Below, piece by piece: positions 20,646 to 26,063 of a stretch of 26,063 bases of DNA (within the stretch, counting starts at the first letter, position 1; every line of letters starts with the position of its first letter). The stretch spans positions 1 through 26,063 of the forward strand of contig JNEM01014635.1 in NCBI GenBank assembly GCA_000697335.1, given 5' to 3'. Below the pieces are notes generated by a model, which searched no databases, had not been told where the DNA came from, and saw only the letters and a program-made list of their open reading frames with translations. The translations under genes and the position numbers were made by a program. The stretch comes from Conidiobolus incongruus B7586 (taxonomy: Eukaryota > Entomophthoromycota > Entomophthoromycetes > Entomophthorales > Conidiobolaceae).

Positions 20646-22679
20646 ATGCTTTCAATTACTTTGGTGCTCTTGGGCACTGTATTAGGTGTTCGCCAACACC
20701 AAACATATCCTGAACCCAATAGCAATAACACCAATCCTCTCACTCCTGAACGTCTTCTCGAATTGACCATCTTAGGTACCCCCAAGGCTAATCCCTGCGG
20801 TAATACTATCATTTACACAAGTCGAGAATACTTCCCTTCAGTTGATAAGTCTATTACCAGTGTCCTCACTCGCCCTTTGAACGAGAATAAGGTCACTAAT
20901 CACACTAGCATCATTGGAAAACCAATCAGTAACTTCTTATGGTTAGATGATGATACCATCTTGTTCACTGAGAAAACTGCTATTCTTTCTTACAATGTTC
21001 GTCAAAAGCAACCTCCAAAGGTTTGGTACAATGGTACACTTACTATCAACAGTTTCAAGTACCAGGCAAATGCCAATGCTTTGATCTTTGCCAGTGATGT
21101 TGACTTTCCTGATCCTGATAAGAGATTCGACTCTGCTTTGGTTTATGATCAGTTATTGATGAGACATTGGGATCATTGGAATACTAGAGCCAAATCCCAC
21201 TTATTCACTTTGACCATCACTCCCTCTGGTAAGTTTATTGGAGAACCTAAGGATCTTCTTAAGGGTACTCCTCTTGAGTCTCCTGTTGAATACACTGGTG
21301 GTCCTTTTGATTATGTTGTCTCGCCCGATGGTAAATTAGTTGCCTTTGGTGCCAAGAAACCTGGTCGTGACCAATCGTGGGAAACTGAACAAAATATTCA
21401 TTTGGTTCCCTTTGACGGATCTGGTCCTATCGTTGATTTGACTACTGATAACCAAGGTGCCGCCACTCATCCTCTCTTCTCTCCTGATGGTAAATACTTG
21501 ACATGGTTACAAATGGCTCGCAGAGGTTATGAATCTGATCGTAATGATATCATTTTATATGATTTACAATCAAAGACTAAGAAGGAAATTGCTCATGACT
21601 GGGATCGTACCCCCGCTAGCAATTACTGGTCTGCCGATTCTTCCAACTTAATCTTCATTGCTGACGACGAAGGCAAAGGTAAATTATTCTCCGTTGATAT
21701 CAAATCTGAAAAGGTTACCAAATATAATACTCCCAATACTGTCACCTCTATTTCTCCTATTGATACCAAGACTTTACTCTTGACTATCAGCTCTTTCGGT
21801 CACCCCAACGAAATTTTCACTTTGAGCACTGATGGAAAGGATCTCAAGCAATTGACAGATGTAAACTCTGAAAAACTCAAGGGTATTTACCTTGCTGAGC
21901 CTGAAGAATTCTGGTTCACTGGTGCTTTGGGTGATGATGTTCAAGGTTGGTTATTGAAGCCTATCAACTTTGATCCTACCAAGAAGTATCCTGTTGCTAT
22001 GATTATCCACGGTGGTCCTCAATCTAGCTACAATGATCGCTTCTTCACCTACCATAACTTCAATCTTCATGCCTCTGCTGGTCAAATTGTTATCACTATC
22101 AATTATCATGCCTCCAAGGGTTTCGGTAAGAAATTCGTCGATAGTGTCAACAAGCAATGGGCTGGATACCCTATTGAAGATCATCACAAGGGCTTAGATT
22201 ACTTGATTGCAAAGTACCCTTGGTTTGATGGTAGCCGTGTCTGCTCCGCTGGTACCTCTATGGGTGGTTACTACGGTAACTGGTTCAACGGCCACACCAA
22301 GCGCTTAAAGTGTATCATTCAAGCCAATGGTATGTTCGATTCTCGCCACTGGTACTACACGACCGATGAACAATGGTTCCCTGAATTTGACAATGGCGGT
22401 ACTCCCACCGACAAAGATTCTGTTTATGATAAGTGGAGTCCTTCTCACGCTGTTGCTAACTGGACCACCCCCACCCTCGTCGTCCAAGGTGGTAAGGATT
22501 ACCGTATCGATACATCTGAAGCATTAGCTACTTTTACCGCTCTTCAAAGACAGAATATCCCATCCAGATTACTCTTCTTCCCCAACGAAGGCCATGGTGT
22601 TGGTGGTTCAGCTAACCTTATCAGATTCTCTAAAGAAACTGTTGGTTGGATCTCCAAATGGACTACTGCCAAAAACTAA
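20646..22679 (+). CDS. Secreted dipeptidyl-peptidase V (S9 prolyl oligopeptidase family), copy B
   Basis: 677 codons, no intron; collinear with the first copy without any indel until one extra codon in the C-terminal tail. Signal peptide MLSITLVLLGTVLGV, propeller domain, then the hydrolase domain with HGGPQSS at 455-461 and an intact triad Ser538 (GTSMGG), Asp618 (GGKDYRID) and His650 (NEGHGVGG). Differences from copy A cluster at residues 50-100, 300-370 and 555-660, including positions near the catalytic His (TESH against NEGH) and a Cys replacing Lys at residue 51. The two enzymes may therefore differ in peptide preference. Other segments are identical at the DNA level. Role as for copy A: release of N-terminal dipeptides from extracellular peptides. 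The shared promoter box suggests co-regulation. Confidence 0.95.
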   Translation: MLSITLVLLGTVLGVRQHQTYPEPNSNNTNPLTPERLLELTILGTPKANPCGNTIIYTSREYFPSVDKSITSVLTRPLNENKVTNHTSIIGKPISNFLWLDDDTILFTEKTAILSYNVRQKQPPKVWYNGTLTINSFKYQANANALIFASDVDFPDPDKRFDSALVYDQLLMRHWDHWNTRAKSHLFTLTITPSGKFIGEPKDLLKGTPLESPVEYTGGPFDYVVSPDGKLVAFGAKKPGRDQSWETEQNIHLVPFDGSGPIVDLTTDNQGAATHPLFSPDGKYLTWLQMARRGYESDRNDIILYDLQSKTKKEIAHDWDRTPASNYWSADSSNLIFIADDEGKGKLFSVDIKSEKVTKYNTPNTVTSISPIDTKTLLLTISSFGHPNEIFTLSTDGKDLKQLTDVNSEKLKGIYLAEPEEFWFTGALGDDVQGWLLKPINFDPTKKYPVAMIIHGGPQSSYNDRFFTYHNFNLHASAGQIVITINYHASKGFGKKFVDSVNKQWAGYPIEDHHKGLDYLIAKYPWFDGSRVCSAGTSMGGYYGNWFNGHTKRLKCIIQANGMFDSRHWYYTTDEQWFPEFDNGGTPTDKDSVYDKWSPSHAVANWTTPTLVVQGGKDYRIDTSEALATFTALQRQNIPSRLLFFPNEGHGVGGSANLIRFSKETVGWISKWTTAKN

Positions 22680-23199
22680 TTTTATATAACATTTATTTAA
22701 TTATGATAAAGAATTATTTAATTTAATCCTTATATTATTACTTCAATTATACTATTTATGATAATATTATTTTGAGATAATAGGTTATTATTTATTCACC
22801 TTTATATTTTCATCTTAAACTCAATTAAAATGAAAATTAAAATATATTTTAAATATTTCCTTGAATTTGAAATAATGGGAAATTTTTTAATTTCTGATTT
22901 TTCAAACATATTATTAGTTTGAAATAAATAAATATATACAAAGTTAATAGGAAATTATATATTTTTAATATATATATATAATAATTTTTTTTGATTAAAA
23001 AATTAACTTTTTAAAATTGGTTGTTTAATTTAATCATACTTAAACTAAATAATAATCATCAAAAGTTTTTTATTTTAGTATTAGTAAAATTTAACCATAA
23101 ACCCTCTAAAATTATTTAAAATTTACAAACAACTTTTAGTAATAAAGTATTATTTAAATTAACAATTTATTACTAGGTAAATTACTTTAAAACTAAAAG
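22680..23199. other. AT-rich tract after the second protease gene
   Basis: No gene or RNA recognised. Part of it may already belong to the left arm of the inverted repeat, which cannot be tested because the matching right arm lies outside the window. Confidence 0.5.
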
Positions 23200-24174
23200 A
23201 GAAACTATTTAAAACTTATTAAAATTTAAAAAATTAACTTTAACTATTACTCTTTTAATTGTTAATATAATGAAAAAATATATTAAAAAATACCTTTTTA
23301 TTTTAGTTAAAAAATTATCAAGATATTTTAATATTAGTTTTACAAATAATATATATATATATATATATTAAATATAAACTCAAAATAATAAATAAAAATA
23401 TAAAATAAGTACCTTATAATTTAACTAAAGCTTAAAAAAAGTTTAAAGTAGTTATTATTAAATAAAGCTTACTAAAATATTATTAGAAACTTAAACTTCT
23501 ATAACAAATAATTATAATTGATGAATCTTAAATTTTTATGTATAATCTTTTATTAAAACATAAATCAAAATGTTAAATTAAGTTAAATTAACCCTCTTTA
23601 CAAATCCCTTTAAATAAATATTTTATTAATAAGTAAATATTAATTATAATAATAAATTATAATGGTATATGTTATTTTTATTTAGTTTCTAAAGGAAAAT
23701 TAATTAATAGTTAATTTTATATTGTTTTTATAAATAAAAGTACTGTTAATTAGTTTTTTAATATAATTTGAGAAGACTTATTATTTTACAAGATAATTAT
23801 AAAATATATAAATATAAAACTATAAAAAACTTTCTAATTAAAAATAACTAGAAAAAACTACTACATTTAGTATACTGTTTAGATTATAACTTATATGATT
23901 ATAATTGCTTTAAGCAATTAAAAAGCCAGCTTATAAAAAAGAAAATTTTTATAAGACAATTTAATTAGTTTATAAAATACAAATTTTAGTCTTTAATAAA
24001 AAGAATTATTTTTTAAGTATTTGATCTTTGTTAAAAATATAACAAAAAGTTATTAATAATAAAAAAACTATTAAATTTATATGATATACTTATTTATATA
24101 TATCATATATTAAAATATTTATTTATTTTAAATCATAAAAAATTCCCATTATTAAAAATATACAGTAATATTTT
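23200..24174 (+). repeat. Left arm of a long inverted repeat
   Basis: Read on the plus strand, this tract matches the reverse complement of 25090-26063 almost collinearly: base 23211 pairs with 26048 and 24145 with 25121, a net shift of only about 7 bases over 930. A well-kept part is 23562-23633 against 25635-25706: 72 bases with 6 mismatches, all transitions. Similarity stops abruptly near 24174. The outer (left) limit is uncertain because the partner arm leaves the window. No coding sequence is visible. Confidence 0.8.
23350..23368. repeat. (AT)n microsatellite inside the left arm
   Basis: Run of AT units, absent in this length from the matching place in the right arm, so it expanded after the arms separated. 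Confidence 0.75.
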
Positions 24175-25089
24175 ATTATAGAAGATAAGTTATTTAATAA
24201 AATTCTATACTTTTAATTTTAATATATCAAACTCTAATATATTTTTTAATATTATAAGGTTATTATTAATAATTTAATAACATACTTATACCAATTTTAG
24301 AATAATATTAAATATATTTTTTTTTATTTATATATTTATATCCTTTTGTTTTATATAAATTTGAAATAAATTTTGATTTTTTTTTCAGGATTTAGCAATA
24401 AATACTCAAAACCAATAAATCATAAGGACTAAAAATTGAGAAATATATTGAATATGATAACAAAACCTAATTCTTATTTTTAGATAGATCAGTACTAATA
24501 TATGTTTTATAAGCTTAGTTACTATCATATAATATTAATACCTTTATTTTTTAATATATTCCAAACTATTTAATAGTTTATCTTTTACCAAAATGATTAA
24601 TATACTTTTTTAATAAATATTTTATTTAATATCAATATCCAAAAATATATAACATAATAATTAAAAATTACAACTAGAATTTTGATGATATATTTATATT
24701 ATCATTAAATATTTCAGGTAAGAATAGTTTAAAAGTAATTTAGCATTTGGATTATTATTTGGTTCTAGGAGGGAATTATGTAATATAAGTCTGATCAATA
24801 GAAGTGAGCCTTAAAGTCTTAAATATTTAATATAATTGATTAGATTTTGCTTAGCTTTGATTATTTTTTAAAAGACTATTTTTAAGATATAGCTTATTAT
24901 ATATAAAATTTAATAAGTTAAAAAGATTCAATATATTATATTTTTTATATTCCTTGATAATAAACCAAATACCTTTTTTGACTTGGAAATAATTTATGAT
25001 AATTATTAATAATTAATAACAAGATAATAAATGATTTTAAATAAAATATTTAATATTTTATTTAGGAAAACACAGATAAATATAAAATT
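24175..25089. other. Spacer between the arms of the long inverted repeat
   Basis: About 915 bases with no detectable symmetry between its two halves and no gene. A slightly GC-richer stretch lies at 24755-24830. It may be the interior of a foldback-type element or the original DNA between two copies inserted in opposite orientation. Confidence 0.5.
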
Positions 25090-26063
25090 TAAAAATATTA
25101 CTCTTTATTTTTAATAATGGGAGTTTTTAATAATTAGAAATAAATAAATATTTTAATATATAATATATATAAATAAATATATCATTGAAATTTAATAGTT
25201 TCTTTTATTATTAATAACTTTTTGCTATACTTTTAGCAAAAATCTAACACTTAAAAAATAGTTCTTTTTATTAAAGACTAAAATTTGATATTTCACAAAC
25301 CAATTAAATTTTCTTGTAGAAATTTTCTTTCTTGTAAGCTAGTTTTTTAATTACCTAAAACAATTATAATTATATAGGTTATAATCTAAAGAATATATTA
25401 AATATAGTAATTTTTTCCAGTAATTTTTAATTAAAAAATTTTTTATAATTTTAAATTTATGTGTTTTGTAATTAAAATATAAAATAATAGGTTATTTAAA
25501 ATTATATTGAGAATATTAAATAAAAATACTTTTATTTAAAAAATAAATATAAAAACTATTATTAATTGATTTTCTTTTGAAAATTAAATAAAATTAGCAT
25601 ATAATATTATAATCCATTATAATAATTAATATTTTTTATTAATAAAATACTTATTTAAAGGGATTTGTAAAGGGGGTTGATTTAACTTAATCTAGCATTT
25701 TGATTTGTGTTTTAGTAAAAGATATATATCAAGATTTAAGATTGATTAATTATAATAATTTATTATAAAAGTTTAAGTTTCTAGTAATATTTTAATAAGT
25801 TCTATTTAACAATACCTATTTTAACTTTTTTTAAGCTTTAGTTAAATTATAAAATACCTATTTTATATTTTTATCTATTAATTTGAGTTTAAACTTTAAT
25901 ATATATAAAATACTTATAATATTAATATTAAAATACTTAGATAATTCTTTAACTCAAATAAAAAGATACTTTTTAATATATTTTTTCACTTTATTAATAA
26001 TTAAAAAAGTAATAATTAATGTTAATTTTTTAAATTTTAATAGGTTTTAAATAAATTCTATTT
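25090..26063 (-). repeat. Right arm of a long inverted repeat, cut by window end
   Basis: Reverse-complement partner of 23200-24174. It is still matching at the last base of the window, so it continues beyond. Differences from the left arm are largely C/T and G/A exchanges plus a few small indels. No transposase or other protein is visible in either arm. Confidence 0.8.

Noticed and set aside
15415-22527. Many open frames on the opposite strand and in other frames of the two protease genes
   Set aside because: They are shadows of strongly biased codon use in the real genes and mirror each other only because the genes are paralogues.
15356-22679. The two similar 2-kb blocks as terminal repeats of a mobile element
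   Set aside because: Each block is a complete gene with signal peptide, catalytic triad and its own promoter, and nothing element-like lies between them.
22680-26063. Mitochondrial DNA insert, because of the very low GC
   Set aside because: No recognisable mitochondrial protein, rRNA or tRNA segment was seen; the inverted repeat and general AT decay account for the composition.

Overview
The window looks like nuclear DNA of an AT-rich, early-diverging fungus. The proteins are typical fungal/eukaryotic ones: a ZIP zinc transporter, GOT1, DOA1/PLAA and secreted S9 dipeptidyl-peptidase V enzymes. One gene is cut by twelve introns of 46-59 nt with GT...AG ends, and the intergenic DNA is extremely AT-rich with abrupt GC rises in real exons. 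This combination would fit an Entomophthoromycotina (Conidiobolus-like) genome, but that placement is inference from composition and gene type only.

Layout: 1-1369 AT-rich; 1370-2113 (+) a seven-helix membrane protein I cannot name; 2398-3627 (-) a LIV-1/KE4-type ZIP zinc transporter, convergent with the first gene; 3628-6655 mostly AT-rich spacer with two GC-richer islands, one of which (6039-6330) reads as the last two exons of an otherwise unseen small gene; 6656-9680 (+) a 13-exon DOA1/UFD3/PLAA gene (805 aa by my splicing); 9681-11374 spacer; 11375-11788 (+) GOT1; 11789-15274 spacer with microsatellites and one coding-like relic; 15356-17386 and 20646-22679 (+) two tandem, intronless, secreted dipeptidyl-peptidase V paralogues with matching promoters; 22680-26063 a very AT-rich tract dominated by a nearly 1-kb-armed inverted repeat whose right arm runs off the window.

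The genes do not form one pathway. ZIP (ER/Golgi zinc export), GOT1 (ER-Golgi traffic) and DOA1 (Cdc48 ubiquitin cofactor) are housekeeping genes of the endomembrane and ubiquitin systems. The two DPP V genes are extracellular peptide-digesting enzymes and look like a recent, still-converting tandem duplication: their coding sequences alternate between ~19% divergent stretches and stretches that are 99-100% identical.

The points most worth a second look are the gene-conversion mosaic in the DPP V pair, the same promoter box at the same spacing in both copies, the large inverted repeat whose arms differ largely by transitions, and the possible hidden exons at 6039-6330. I see no tRNA, rRNA, CRISPR array, or recognisable transposase or reverse transcriptase gene.
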